A DNA stretch of 64,000 nt from Sphingomonas rubra (GCF_900115745.1 NZ_FOXP01000008.1:62001-126000), one strand, 5' to 3'. Shown: positions 36,799 through 45,717, counted from the first letter of the stretch. The notes: generated from the letters alone by a model not told the origin. Numbers and translations are program-made.

Positions 36799-37794
36799 CT
36801 ACCCCACACCACCCGCGTAGATCGCGTCCAGCGTCGCCGCCACCGTCACCAGCGCCTCGGCATCCTGCCCGAACCGCTCGCCGCCCGCGAGCCGTCGGAC
36901 CCAATCGACCCCGGCGCGACCGCCCCAGTCGGCATCCCCCTCGCTCACCCGCTCGCTCACCGTGCCGCGATACCGGTCCGCCACGAAATCGTAGAACGAG
37001 CCCCCGACGTTGCGAAACCCCGCCCCACCCTCGCTGCCGTAGAAGCTCGCCTCGATCACCGCGTCGCGCCCGGCATGCAGCCGCCACGAGCAGGCGAGCC
37101 GCACCACCGTGCCCCCCGTCAGCGTTAGCGTCGCCACCGCGAAATCCTCCACCGCGTCGCCCACCAGCGGCACGCCGCCAGCGAACAGATGCGATTCCAC
37201 CCGCACCACTTCCGGAAGCCCCAGCACCCACAAGGCGAGATCGACGAGGTGCACGCCCAGATCCATCACGCACCCGCCCCCCGACTGCGCGCGGTCGTAG
37301 AACCACGGCTTGTCGGGCCCATAGGCATTGTGGAACACCAGATCGACCGCCTGCACCCGGCCGAGCCCCCCATCGCGCACGATCTCCGCGATCTTTGCGA
37401 CCCCATCGGTAAACCGATAGGAGAAATCCACCCCCAGCAGCCGGTCCGCGTCACGCGCCGCCGCGACCACCGCCGCCGCCTCCGCCGCCGACCGCCCCAG
37501 CGGCTTCTGACAGAACACCGCTGCCCCCGCCTCCAGCGCCACGATCGACTGTTCGGCATGGAGCGCGCTAGGCGACGCGATCACCACCCCGTCGAGGCCC
37601 AAGGCCAGCATCTCGTTCAACGACCCGACCAGCGCCGCCTCGGGCGCCAGCGCCCGCGCTTCCGCCGCCATCTCGGCGCTCGGATCGGACACCGCGACCG
37701 CCTCGACCAGCCCGGTCCCGAGCATCGCCGCCATCCGGTGCCGCCCGATCCAGCCGGTGCCGAGGAAACCGAGTTTGAGCATCGTCACATCCAT
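36799..37794 (-). CDS. Gfo/Idh/MocA-family sugar oxidoreductase
   Basis: This 331-residue protein has the NAD(P)-binding start KLGFLGTGWIGRHRMAAMLG, then VVIASPSALHAEQSIVALEA and the family lysine motif CQKPLGRS (EKP-like, with Q instead of E). The C-terminal domain has GGGCVMDLGVHLVDLALWVL with the catalytic-site aspartate/histidine pattern. These enzymes oxidise or reduce sugars, sugar nucleotides or inositols. The start at 37794 follows GAGAGGAA; the open frame continues upstream through a palindromic repeat and is not trusted. It is followed closely by the dehydrogenase-linked glycan locus. Confidence 0.9.
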   Translation of the reverse strand: MDVTMLKLGFLGTGWIGRHRMAAMLGTGLVEAVAVSDPSAEMAAEARALAPEAALVGSLNEMLALGLDGVVIASPSALHAEQSIVALEAGAAVFCQKPLGRSAAEAAAVVAAARDADRLLGVDFSYRFTDGVAKIAEIVRDGGLGRVQAVDLVFHNAYGPDKPWFYDRAQSGGGCVMDLGVHLVDLALWVLGLPEVVRVESHLFAGGVPLVGDAVEDFAVATLTLTGGTVVRLACSWRLHAGRDAVIEASFYGSEGGAGFRNVGGSFYDFVADRYRGTVSERVSEGDADWGGRAGVDWVRRLAGGERFGQDAEALVTVAATLDAIYAGGVG

Positions 37795-37806
37795 TTCCTC
37801 TCGGAT

Positions 37807-37891
37807 GTCCTCACCCTTCCGGCGCTGACGCGCCTCCCTCCCTCTCCCCCGGGAGAGGGAAAAGACGGCGCAGCCGGCGAAGGGTGAGGAC
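37807..37891. repeat. Palindromic repeat, GGGAGAGGGAAAAGACG family, full copy
   Basis: CTCACCCTTCCGGCGCTGAC on the left and GCAGCCGGCGAAGGGTGAGG on the right frame a CTCTCCCCCGGGAGAG hairpin. It is the best full copy, used as reference for the fragment inside the glycosyltransferase at 43610. Confidence 0.85.
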
Positions 37892-37901
37892 AGTTCCCGC
37901 C

Positions 37902-38867
37902 TCAATACGTAATCAGCGCCTTCACGAACCCGTCCGGCTTGTCCCGCGTCGCCTCGATCGCCTCCGCCACGTCATCCAGCGCGTACTGGTGCGTATACAG
38001 CGGCGCCGGATCGAGCCGCCCGGTCGTCACCGCGTCCACCGCCTCGCGCAAGCCCCTGAGCGCCACCGCCGGATCGCGCTCGTGCGCGTTGGCGACGTCG
38101 ATCCCCTTCCAGTTCCACATCTGCATCGACACCTGCCGAGGCCCGTCCTGGTGATAGCCCGCGATCACCAGCCGCCCGCCATATCCGACCAGCTCGCCCG
38201 CCAGGTCGAGCGGCCACTGCTTGCCGACCGCCTCGATCACCCGCTCGCACAAGGCTTCGCCGGTGATCGCCTTGACCGCCTCGATGATCCGCCAGTGATC
38301 GTCCATCGCCACCGTCTCGGCGGCGCCGAACGCCTTGGCGAGGTCGAGCGACGATTGCCGCCGCGAGATCGCGATCACCCTCGCCCCCGCCTCCGTCGCC
38401 AGCCGCGTCAGCACCGCGCCGAGAAAGCCGATGCCGACGATCGCCACCCACTGCCCCGCCCGGATGTCGCTCCGGCGGAAGATGTTCATCGCGCAGCCCA
38501 GCGGCTCGCCCGGAAACGGCTGGCCGTCCAGCGCGGCGGGCAGCACCACCACCGCGTCCTCGGCGGCCACATCATACTCGGCGAAGCTCCGCCCCGCGAG
38601 CGTCGCCACCCGGTCACCCACCGCGACCGAGGTCACGCCCGCGCCGACCGCGTCGACCACGCCCCAGCCTTCGTGCCCCAGCCCGCCCGCGTCGCCGGGA
38701 AAGGTCGACCAGGGCTGCCCCTCGAACGGCTCCACGTTGGACGCGCACACCCCGCATCCCTCCAGCCGCACCCGCACCTCGCCCGACCCCGGCTCAGGTC
38801 GAACCGTCTCGACCAGCTCCATCGTTCCGGGGGCGGAGAGCACCGCCGCGCGCATCGTCTCGGTCAT
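37902..38867 (-). CDS. Medium-chain (zinc-type) alcohol/sugar dehydrogenase
   Basis: This 321-residue MDR protein has the N-terminal GroES-like fold with GCGVCASNVEPFEG (a zinc-ligand cysteine in the usual position) and LGHEGWGVVDAVG (the GHE motif), then the nucleotide-binding fold VAIVGIGFLGAVLTRLATEA. It resembles polyol, threonine or inosose dehydrogenases, but the substrate cannot be read from sequence. It sits upstream of the Gfo/Idh gene on the same strand, so the two may act in turn on one sugar. Confidence 0.9.
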   Translation of the reverse strand: MTETMRAAVLSAPGTMELVETVRPEPGSGEVRVRLEGCGVCASNVEPFEGQPWSTFPGDAGGLGHEGWGVVDAVGAGVTSVAVGDRVATLAGRSFAEYDVAAEDAVVVLPAALDGQPFPGEPLGCAMNIFRRSDIRAGQWVAIVGIGFLGAVLTRLATEAGARVIAISRRQSSLDLAKAFGAAETVAMDDHWRIIEAVKAITGEALCERVIEAVGKQWPLDLAGELVGYGGRLVIAGYHQDGPRQVSMQMWNWKGIDVANAHERDPAVALRGLREAVDAVTTGRLDPAPLYTHQYALDDVAEAIEATRDKPDGFVKALITY

Positions 38868-38903
38868 CGGGAACCCTCACCCATGGCGCTCGCTTGAGCC
38901 CGC

Positions 38904-39428
38904 ATGTCCACCGCTCCCCCGCCCGCCGGCATCGACCACACGTTGCAGGAAAATATCGAGCGGCTGGCCGAGCGTCGGCGGCGAACCGCCGCGGAGGCGC
39001 CGCTCGGCGGACGCCTGTCGGACGCGATTACCGCCTTTGCCGGATCGATGTCGTTCGTCGCCATCCACCTCACGCTGTTCGGCGGCTGGATCGTCGTCAA
39101 CCTCGGCTGGCTGCCGATCGTCCGGCCGTTCGATCCGAGCTTCGTGGTGCTGGCGATGGTCGCGTCGGTGGAGGCGATCTTCCTGTCGACCTTCGTGCTC
39201 ATCAGCCAGAACCGCATGGCCGCCGCCGCCGACCGCCGCGCCGACCTGGATCTCCACATCAACCTGCTCGCCGAGCACGAGCTGTCGCGGCTGACCGCGC
39301 TCGTCGCCCGCATCGCCCGCAAGCTCGACATCCCCTTCGACGCGGCAGAGATCGGCGAGGTCGAGCGCGACGTGCCGCTCGACCGGGTGCAGGACGCGAT
39401 CGACGCCGCCGTCCCTTCGGACACGTGA
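38904..39428 (+). CDS. DUF1003 membrane protein
   Basis: This 174-residue protein has two adjacent membrane helices (SMSFVAIHLTLFGGWIVVNL; VVLAMVASVEAIFLSTFVLI) followed by SQNRMAAAADRRADLDLHIN, the DUF1003 signature. The flanking parts are cytosolic and charged. The function is unknown. It is divergent from the dehydrogenase and convergent with the GH39-like gene, so it may be an unrelated passenger in the glycan region. Confidence 0.92.
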   Translation: MSTAPPPAGIDHTLQENIERLAERRRRTAAEAPLGGRLSDAITAFAGSMSFVAIHLTLFGGWIVVNLGWLPIVRPFDPSFVVLAMVASVEAIFLSTFVLISQNRMAAAADRRADLDLHINLLAEHELSRLTALVARIARKLDIPFDAAEIGEVERDVPLDRVQDAIDAAVPSDT

Positions 39429-39432
39429 CGCG

Positions 39433-40347
39433 TCACGCCGCCACCGTCTCCACGGTCGCGGGCGCGTAACGCTCGATCATCTGCGTGCAGAAATCGGCGA
39501 AGCCCTGCGGATCGCGTGCCGCGCTGGTGTGGTGCGGCTGCACCCCCAGATGCTCGGGCGTGAAGCAGAAGGTGACGGTCACGTCGAAGTCCGCCAGCGC
39601 CTCCATCTGCCGGTCGAACCAGCCCAGCGCGTCCGGCCGGAAACTGTCCGCCCAGCTGAGGCCGGTGCGCAGCTTCCTCGTCCCCAGCCGCTTCATCCAT
39701 TCGACCGCGTCGTCCAGCCGCGGGTCGTGATAATGGAACCACTGCATCAGCCCCATCTCGCTCGCCACCTTGGCATATTCCTCCAGCGCGGGCTTCGGCG
39801 TCCCGTCGGGCCGGATCAGCCCCATGTAGAAATGCCGGTAATAGCTCGATCCCTCCGCCTCGCGGTGCCGCGTCTCCGCGCCCCATTCCATCGGCAGGTC
39901 GAACAGCGAGTACCAGTAGATGTTGGGCACCCGCCCGATCAGCAGTTCGGCGGTGCGCTTCAGGCCGAACACCTGCACCTCCTCCGCCCCGAACGATCCA
40001 ACACCGACCTCGGTCACCCATACCGGCTTGTCCGTCACCGCCTCGATGTCGGCGATGCGCTGCGGCCAGTCGTGGATCGACCATAAATTCCAGTCGAGCG
40101 GAAAGCCGTGCACCGCGATCACGTCCACCTGATCGAGGCATCCGTGCGCCTCGATCCGCTGAAGCCACGACGGGTCGATCGGCGACATGCCGCCCAGCAC
40201 GCGCGTCACGCCCGGATTGGCGCGGTGGATCGCCCGGCCCGCCCGCGCCACCGTGTCGGCGAAGATCGACCAGTCGGGATCGACCGCCGGGTCCCAGTGC
40301 GACTTGTTGTTGGGCTCGTTCCAGATCATCGCCGCTTCGACCGTCAT
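39433..40347 (-). CDS. GH39-like glycoside hydrolase (beta-xylosidase type)
   Basis: This 304-residue TIM-barrel-type protein has EAAMIWNEPNNKSHWDPAVD near the start, where NEP is the acid/base glutamate motif of clan A hydrolases, and VWVTEVGVGSFG, whose glutamate fits the nucleophile. No signal peptide, so it would act in the cytosol. GH39-like beta-xylosidase is the closest family I recognise, and the real substrate is open. Its ATG overlaps the stop of the histidine phosphatase gene (ATGA). Confidence 0.82.
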   Translation of the reverse strand: MTVEAAMIWNEPNNKSHWDPAVDPDWSIFADTVARAGRAIHRANPGVTRVLGGMSPIDPSWLQRIEAHGCLDQVDVIAVHGFPLDWNLWSIHDWPQRIADIEAVTDKPVWVTEVGVGSFGAEEVQVFGLKRTAELLIGRVPNIYWYSLFDLPMEWGAETRHREAEGSSYYRHFYMGLIRPDGTPKPALEEYAKVASEMGLMQWFHYHDPRLDDAVEWMKRLGTRKLRTGLSWADSFRPDALGWFDRQMEALADFDVTVTFCFTPEHLGVQPHHTSAARDPQGFADFCTQMIERYAPATVETVAA

Positions 40348-40982
40348 TCGCCTACTTTCTCGTTCAAGCTCATCATTCGCGCGCCCCAGTCGCCCCACAC
40401 CAGCCGACTGACCGAGGCGGGGTCGACGTCGAAGCGCAGCAGATGGTCCAGCGGCAGGCCCAGCACGTGCGCCACCGCCCCGCGGATCATGTCGGCGTGG
40501 CTCACCACCGCCACCGTCCGCCCGTCATGCGCGGCCGCAAGCGTGGCCAGCGCCCGCACGATCCTGCCTTGCGCTTCCGCCATGGTCTCGCCGCCGGGGA
40601 TGCGCGCACTGCCGCGCCGTGCGTTCCACGCCGTCCAGGCCGGCTCGTCGTCGAAGCTGCCCAGCGGCCGCCCCGTCCACTCGCCCAGGTCGATCTCGAT
40701 CAGGTCGTCCACCGCCACCAGCGCCGGCGCGCCGTTCTGCGCCGCCGCGATCGCCTCGGCGGTCTCGCGCGTACGATCGAGCGGGCTGTGCGCGACGAGG
40801 TCGATCGCCGTCCCCGCCAGCGCCCGGCCCAGCCGCGCCGCCTGCGCCTCGCCCGCCTCGCTCAGCGGCACGCCCGCCATCCGCCCGGAGAAGATACGGT
40901 CGAGATGGATGTGCGCGGCGTGTCGAATCAGGAGAAATGTCGCCGCCAACCGCTTCCATCCCGTAATATTGATCCAGGTCAT
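40344..40982 (-). CDS. Histidine phosphatase family protein
   Basis: This 212-residue protein carries the phosphohistidine motif FLLIRHAAH (RHG-like) near the N-terminus, a second active-site segment DLVAHSPLDRTRETAEAI, IEIDLGEWTGRP, and the late histidine in VAVVSHADMIRG. The start MTWINITGWKRL is chosen because the domain begins just after; an upstream ATG at 41144 would add 54 residues of no family similarity. It probably dephosphorylates a sugar phosphate or small metabolite. Coupled to the GH39-like gene. Confidence 0.88.
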   Translation of the reverse strand: MTWINITGWKRLAATFLLIRHAAHIHLDRIFSGRMAGVPLSEAGEAQAARLGRALAGTAIDLVAHSPLDRTRETAEAIAAAQNGAPALVAVDDLIEIDLGEWTGRPLGSFDDEPAWTAWNARRGSARIPGGETMAEAQGRIVRALATLAAAHDGRTVAVVSHADMIRGAVAHVLGLPLDHLLRFDVDPASVSRLVWGDWGARMMSLNEKVGE

Positions 40983-41155
40983 CCCCGCCGTCGCCGACGA
41001 CGCGGCGTACGCCAGCAGGAACAAAGAAGATGCTGGATCGTTCCACCGTCGATAGCTATTCCGGCCGAAGACTGTCCAGAGGCACGCGCGTCGGAACATC
41101 GTCAACGGACATGGTGGCGTCTCGGCGTCATTGATGTGGATCAATTGGGGGAAGA

Positions 41156-42271
41156 ATGACCGAAACCGTGCTCATCACCGGCGGCGCCGGCTTTATCGGC
41201 CGTTTCGTCACGGAAGAGCTGCTCCGACGCGGCAACAAGGTGCGCGTGCTCGACAGCCTGATCGAGCAGGTCCACGGCGAGGTCGACGGCTCCAAGATGC
41301 TCGACCCGGAGGCCGAGCTGATCCGCGGCGACGTGCGCGACAAGGACGCCGTCGCCCGCGCGCTCAAGGGTGTCGACAGTGTCGTCCACCTGGCGGCCGA
41401 GGTCGGCGTCGGCCAGTCGATGTACGAGGTGGAACGCTACACCTCCACCAACGATGTCGGCACCGCCGTGCTGTTCGAGCAGCTGATCGATCAGCCCGTC
41501 CGCCGCGTCGTCACCGCCTCCTCCATGTCGATCTACGGCGAGGGCCTCTACCGCGACGCCGACGGCGAGCTGGTGCAGGACGCCGAGCGCCACGGTTTGA
41601 AGGACGGCCTGTCCAACTGGGAACCCGTCGACGCGCACGGCCGCCCGCTCACGCCGGTCGCGACGCCCGAGTGGAAGCGTCCCAACCTGTCGTCGATCTA
41701 CGCGCTCAACAAATACGTGCAGGAGCGCACCACCCACATCATGGCCGCCCCTTACGGGATGGAGGGCGTGTGCCTGCGCCTGTTCAACGTCTACGGCCCC
41801 GGCCAGGCGCTCTCCAATCCCTATACCGGCGTGCTCGCCATCTTCGCCTCGCGCCTGCTCAACGGCCAGCAGCCGATGATCTTCGAGGACGGCGAGCAGC
41901 GCCGCGACTTCGTCCACGTCTCTGACGTCGCCCGCGCCTTCGCCGACGCCTTGACGCTGCCCCAGGCGGCCGGCGGCACCTTCAACATCGGCTCGGGCCA
42001 CGACCGCTCGGTGACCGAGGTCGCGACCGAACTCGCCCGCGCCATGGGCAAGAACGACATCGCCCCCGTGATCGTCGGCAAGGCGCGCATCGGCGACATC
42101 CGCCACTGCTTCTGCGATACCTCGGCGTCGAAGGAGAAGCTCGGTTTCGAAGCCACCCAGGACTTCCAGCAGGGCCTCGCGGTGCTCGCGGAATGGGTCG
42201 CCGAACAGACCGCCACCGACAAGGTCGAACAGATGCGCGCCGAACTCGAACAGCGCGGCCTGGTCGCGTGA
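41156..42271 (+). CDS. NAD-dependent sugar epimerase (dTDP-L-rhamnose 4-epimerase-like)
   Basis: This 371-residue short-chain dehydrogenase-type epimerase has VLITGGAGFIGRFVTEELLR (NAD binding), the SSMSIYGEG segment with the catalytic serine/threonine, and YALNKYVQE (the YxxxK dyad). LFNVYGPGQALSNPYTGVLA matches the subgroup that includes dTDP-L-rhamnose 4-epimerases; that assignment is from memory. It starts the long plus-strand run of glycan genes and is followed by a 135-base palindromic element. Confidence 0.9.
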   Translation: MTETVLITGGAGFIGRFVTEELLRRGNKVRVLDSLIEQVHGEVDGSKMLDPEAELIRGDVRDKDAVARALKGVDSVVHLAAEVGVGQSMYEVERYTSTNDVGTAVLFEQLIDQPVRRVVTASSMSIYGEGLYRDADGELVQDAERHGLKDGLSNWEPVDAHGRPLTPVATPEWKRPNLSSIYALNKYVQERTTHIMAAPYGMEGVCLRLFNVYGPGQALSNPYTGVLAIFASRLLNGQQPMIFEDGEQRRDFVHVSDVARAFADALTLPQAAGGTFNIGSGHDRSVTEVATELARAMGKNDIAPVIVGKARIGDIRHCFCDTSASKEKLGFEATQDFQQGLAVLAEWVAEQTATDKVEQMRAELEQRGLVA

Positions 42272-42285
42272 TGGCGGCCTTCTCA

Positions 42286-42420
42286 TACCTCCCCGGCACG
42301 GGGAGGGGGACCGCCGGCGCAGCCGGTGGTGGAGGGGTAGTCACGGACGGCGGCGCTGCTTGGCTGCCCCTCCACCACGCCGCTGCGCGACGCGGTCCCC
42401 CTCCCCGTGCCGGGGAGGTA
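42286..42420. repeat. 135-bp palindromic element between two epimerase genes
   Basis: The left arm TACCTCCCCGGCACGGGGAG (28 bases in all, to GGACCG) and the right arm ending GTGCCGGGGAGGTA are perfect inverses. A second inner pair is CCACCACGCC with its partner. The GGGGAGG of the right arm is the ribosome binding site of the next gene. Confidence 0.92.
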
Positions 42421-42425
42421 CACTA
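42414..42425 (+). promoter_or_regulatory. Ribosome binding site supplied by the palindromic element
   Basis: GGGGAGG lies seven bases before the ATG at 42426. It is part of the right arm and can pair with TACCTCCCC of the left arm, so the hairpin could hide it. Confidence 0.7.
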
Positions 42426-43493
42426 ATGACCGACGCTCCCATCCTCATCACCGGCGGCGCTGGCTTCATCGGCTCCAACCTCGCCGATCGCCTCGCCGCG
42501 GACGGCCACCGCGTCCGCCTCTACGACGCGCTCTCCCGCCCCGGCGTCGAGCGCAACCTCGCCTGGCTCCGGTCCCGCCACGGCGACCGCATCGAGCCCA
42601 TCGTCGCCGACATCCGCGACGCCACCGCTCTCGCTGGTGCCGCGCGAGACGCAAAGGCCGTCTTCCACCTCGCCGCGCAGGTCGCCGTCACCACCTCGAT
42701 GGCCGACCCCCGCGCCGACTTCGCCATCAACATCGAAGGCACGCTCAACCTTCTGGAGGCGCTGCGCGAGCGGAACGACGGCACGCCGCTGATCTTCGCC
42801 TCCACCAACAAGGTCTACGGCGACCTCGCCGACCTCGATTATCAACTGGTCGGCGACGCCTACGCGCCCGTCGACCCAACTGTCCGCAACCATGGCATCG
42901 GCGAGGACCGCCCGCTCGACTTCCACACCCCTTACGGCGTGTCGAAGGGCGCGGCCGACCAGTACGTCCTCGACTACGCCCGCAGCTTCGGCGTGCCGAC
43001 GGCGGTCATGCGGATGAGCTGCATCTACGGCCAGCGCCAGATGGGCACCGAGGATCAGGGCTGGGTCGCCCATTTCCTGATCCGCGCGCTGGAGGGCAAG
43101 CCGATCACCCTCTACGGCGACGGCCTCCAGGTGCGCGACATCCTCGACGTCTCCAACGCCGTCGACGCCTATGTCCGAGCATGGCAGCGGATCGACCAGG
43201 TCAAGGGTCGCGCCTTCAACCTGGGCGGCGGCCCCGCCAACGCCGTGTCGCTCCGCCAGCTGCTCGCCCATATCGAGGCGCTGGTCGGCCGCCCGGTCGA
43301 CGTGCGCTATTCGGACTGGCGCGCAGGCGACCAGCGCTATTTCGTCGCCGACACCCGCAGCGCCGAAAAGGCGCTCGGCCTCGCCCCGAAGGTCAACTGG
43401 CGCTCGGGCGTGGCCGAACTCGCCCGCTGGCTCGCCGCCGAGCGCCGCCTCAACCTGCCGATCGACGAGCCCCTCCTCCAGGCCGCCTCGTGA
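42426..43493 (+). CDS. NAD-dependent sugar epimerase (CDP-paratose 2-epimerase-like)
   Basis: This 355-residue extended short-chain dehydrogenase has ILITGGAGFIGSNLADRLAA, HLAAQVAVTTSMADPRADF, FASTNKVYGDL and HTPYGVSKGAADQYV (the YxxxK dyad). The combination VTTSM, STNKVYG and GTEDQGWVAHFLIRALEG is the pattern of tyvelose/CDP-paratose 2-epimerase-like proteins. The nucleotide sugar is not certain. Its stop overlaps the GTG start of the glycosyltransferase (GTGA). Confidence 0.9.
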   Translation: MTDAPILITGGAGFIGSNLADRLAADGHRVRLYDALSRPGVERNLAWLRSRHGDRIEPIVADIRDATALAGAARDAKAVFHLAAQVAVTTSMADPRADFAINIEGTLNLLEALRERNDGTPLIFASTNKVYGDLADLDYQLVGDAYAPVDPTVRNHGIGEDRPLDFHTPYGVSKGAADQYVLDYARSFGVPTAVMRMSCIYGQRQMGTEDQGWVAHFLIRALEGKPITLYGDGLQVRDILDVSNAVDAYVRAWQRIDQVKGRAFNLGGGPANAVSLRQLLAHIEALVGRPVDVRYSDWRAGDQRYFVADTRSAEKALGLAPKVNWRSGVAELARWLAAERRLNLPIDEPLLQAAS

Positions 43494-44608
43494 CCCGCCT
43501 CCTGATGACCACCGACGCCGTCGGCGGCGTGTGGCAATATTCGACCGAACTCGCGACCGCGCTGCGGCCGCTCGGCGTGGAAACGGTGCTCGCCGTCATG
43601 GGCCCCAATTCCCTTTCCCTCCGGGAGCAGGAGGGAGGCGCGCAGCGCCGGAAGGGTGAGGACGACCAGCACGCCCCACTCGACATCATCCACACCAACC
43701 TCCCCTTGGACTGGCTCGCCACCAGCCCCACCGAGGTCACCCGATCCGCCGCCGCCATCGCCGCCCTCGCGACGGAGGTGAACGCCGATCTGATCCACCT
43801 CAACTCCCCCACGCTGGCCGCCGACACCCGCTTCCCCGTGCCGGTCGTCGCCGTTGCCCACGGCTGCATCGCCGCCTGGTGGGAAGCCGCCCACGGCACG
43901 CCGCCCACCCCCGACTACGCCTGGCACGCCGACCTCATGGCGCAGGGCCTCGCCGCCGCCGACGCCGTGGTCGCGCCCAGCGCCGCCTTCGCCGCGACGA
44001 TCCAGCGCCTCTACGACCACCCCACCGCCCCGCTCGTCGTCCACAACGGCCGCACCGCGCCGCCCCCGAGCGACACGCCCGCCACCCCCAGCGCCTTCAC
44101 CGCCGGCCGCCTCTGGGACCCGGTCAAGAACACCGCCCTCCTCGATCAGGTGGCCGCCCTCCTCGACACTCCCTTCCGCGCCGCCGGCCCCCTTGCCGGC
44201 CCGCACGGCGAGACCGTGAGCGTCGCCCACCTCGACCACCTCGGCATCCTCTCCGACGCCGAGATCGCGCAGGCGCTGGCGAGCCGCCCGATCCACGTCT
44301 CCGCCACCCGCTTCGAACCCTTCGGCCTGTCCGTGCTCGAAGCGGCGCTGGCCGGCTGCCCACTCGTCCTATCGAACATCGACACCTTCCGCGAACTCTG
44401 GACCGGCGCCGCGCTCTTGGTCGCCGACGAGACGCCCGAGGCGTACGCCGCCGCGATCCGCCGCATCGAGGCCGATCCGGCACTCCGCACCCATCTCGGC
44501 GAGGCCGCGCGTCTCCGTGCCGCCCGCTACACGCCCGCCGCGATGGCGGGCGCGATGGCCGCGATCTACGCCGGCCTGCTCACCCCTTCCCTCCAGTCGG
44601 CCGCCTGA
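43490..44608 (+). CDS. GT4-type glycosyltransferase with a translated palindromic repeat
   Basis: This 372-residue protein starts at a GTG overlapping the previous stop: VTRLLMTTDAVGGVWQYSTE, the GGVW donor-fold start of GT4 enzymes. The C-terminal half has PIHVSATRFEPFGLSVLEAA (the E-x7-E region) and FTAGRLWDPVKN. Between residues about 40 and 60 the sequence NSLSLREQEGGAQRRKGEDD is encoded by a fragment of a palindromic repeat rather than family sequence. It should still fold, because the insert falls in a loop after the second strand. It transfers a sugar in the cytosol. Confidence 0.88.
   Translation: MTRLLMTTDAVGGVWQYSTELATALRPLGVETVLAVMGPNSLSLREQEGGAQRRKGEDDQHAPLDIIHTNLPLDWLATSPTEVTRSAAAIAALATEVNADLIHLNSPTLAADTRFPVPVVAVAHGCIAAWWEAAHGTPPTPDYAWHADLMAQGLAAADAVVAPSAAFAATIQRLYDHPTAPLVVHNGRTAPPPSDTPATPSAFTAGRLWDPVKNTALLDQVAALLDTPFRAAGPLAGPHGETVSVAHLDHLGILSDAEIAQALASRPIHVSATRFEPFGLSVLEAALAGCPLVLSNIDTFRELWTGAALLVADETPEAYAAAIRRIEADPALRTHLGEAARLRAARYTPAAMAGAMAAIYAGLLTPSLQSAA
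43610..43662 (+). repeat. Palindromic repeat fragment inside a coding sequence
   Basis: TCCCTTTCCCTCCGGGAGCA, then GGGAGGCGCGCAGCGCCGGA, then AGGGTGAGGAC matches, with small changes, the inverse of the repeat at 37807-37891. The insert keeps the reading frame open. Confidence 0.85.
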
Positions 44609-45717
44609 TGAAGATCGTCTATTTCACCCACTCGCTCCTCTCCTGCTGGAACCACGGCAACGCCCATTTCGTCCGCGGGACCTTGCGCGAACTGATCGCC
44701 CGCGGCCACCAGGTCCGCGCCTTCGAGCCCGCCGGCAACTGGAGCCTGTCCAACCTCCTGTCCGACGCGGGCGAGCACGGTCTGATCCCCTTCTACCGCG
44801 CCTATCCCGAACTCTCCTCGACGACCTACGCTGCCACCCCCCGCGTCGAGGAAATGGTCGACGGCGCCGACGTCGTCATCGTCCACGAGTGGAACGATCC
44901 CGCGCTCGTCGCCGAGGTCGGCCGGCTCCGCGCCGCGGGCGGCCGCTTCACGCTCCTGTTCCACGACACCCACCACCGCGCCGTCAGCGCGCCGGAGGAG
45001 ATGCGCGCCTTCGACCTCCAGCATTACGACGGCATCCTCGCCTTCGGCGAGACGCTGTCGGAGGTCTATCGCGGCTGGGGCTGGGGAACCCGCGTCTGGA
45101 CCTGGCACGAGGCCGCCGACACCCGCCTCTTCGCGCCCCCCGCGGAGGAAGGCGAGCGGAAGGGCCTCGTCTGGATCGGCAACTGGGGCGACGGCGAGCG
45201 CACTGCCGAGATCGAGCAGTTCCTCCTCGCTCCCGCCCGTGACGCCGGCGAGCCGCTCGACATCTACGGCGTCCGCTACCCCGACGACGCGAAGGCGATG
45301 CTCGCACGTTACGGCGTCACCTATCACGGCTGGGCTCCCAACGCCCGCGCGCCCGAGATCTTCGCGCGCGCGATGGCGACCGTCCACGTGCCGCGCCGCT
45401 ATTATTCCACCATCCTCCCCGGCATTCCCACCATCCGCGTGTTCGAGGCGCTGGCCTGCGGCATCCCCCTGATCTCCGCCCCCTGGGAGGATGCCGAACA
45501 CCTTTTCCGCCCCGGGCAGGACTATCTGACGGTTGGTGACGGTGACGCGGCCACCGCCGCGATCCGCGCCATCGCCGACGACGCGGAACTCAGGGCCTCG
45601 CTGGTCGCCTCCGGCCTGGAGACGATCCGCGCCCGCCACACCTGCGCCCACCGCGCCGACGAGCTGCTCGCCATCGTCGCTTCCCTCGACTCCGCCCCCC
45701 GAAAGGACGCGGCATGA
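44608..45717 (+). CDS. CgeB-like glycosyltransferase, copy 1
   Basis: This 369-residue protein starts MKIVYFTHSLLSCWNHGNAH, with FVRGTLRELIARGHQVRAFE, LLFHDTHHRAVSAPEEM and a C-terminal Glyco_trans_1_2-type segment ARAMATVHVPRRYYSTILPG then TIRVFEALACGIPLISAPW. This is the pattern of CgeB-type (COG4641) transferases, whose donors are mostly unknown. Its ATG overlaps the previous stop (TGATG), and the next gene overlaps it by four bases, so all are coupled. Confidence 0.88.
   Translation: MKIVYFTHSLLSCWNHGNAHFVRGTLRELIARGHQVRAFEPAGNWSLSNLLSDAGEHGLIPFYRAYPELSSTTYAATPRVEEMVDGADVVIVHEWNDPALVAEVGRLRAAGGRFTLLFHDTHHRAVSAPEEMRAFDLQHYDGILAFGETLSEVYRGWGWGTRVWTWHEAADTRLFAPPAEEGERKGLVWIGNWGDGERTAEIEQFLLAPARDAGEPLDIYGVRYPDDAKAMLARYGVTYHGWAPNARAPEIFARAMATVHVPRRYYSTILPGIPTIRVFEALACGIPLISAPWEDAEHLFRPGQDYLTVGDGDAATAAIRAIADDAELRASLVASGLETIRARHTCAHRADELLAIVASLDSAPRKDAA

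Noticed and set aside
37795..37905. N-terminal extension of the Gfo/Idh protein
   Set aside because: The 37 extra codons are the palindromic repeat read in frame; the Rossmann fold starts at MDVTMLKLGFLG with a ribosome binding site.
38870..38894. GGAAC-N16-CGCT before the DUF1003 gene
   Set aside because: The spacing fits an EcfG promoter, but the -10 has a mismatch and transcription would start almost on the ATG, leaving no room for a ribosome binding site.
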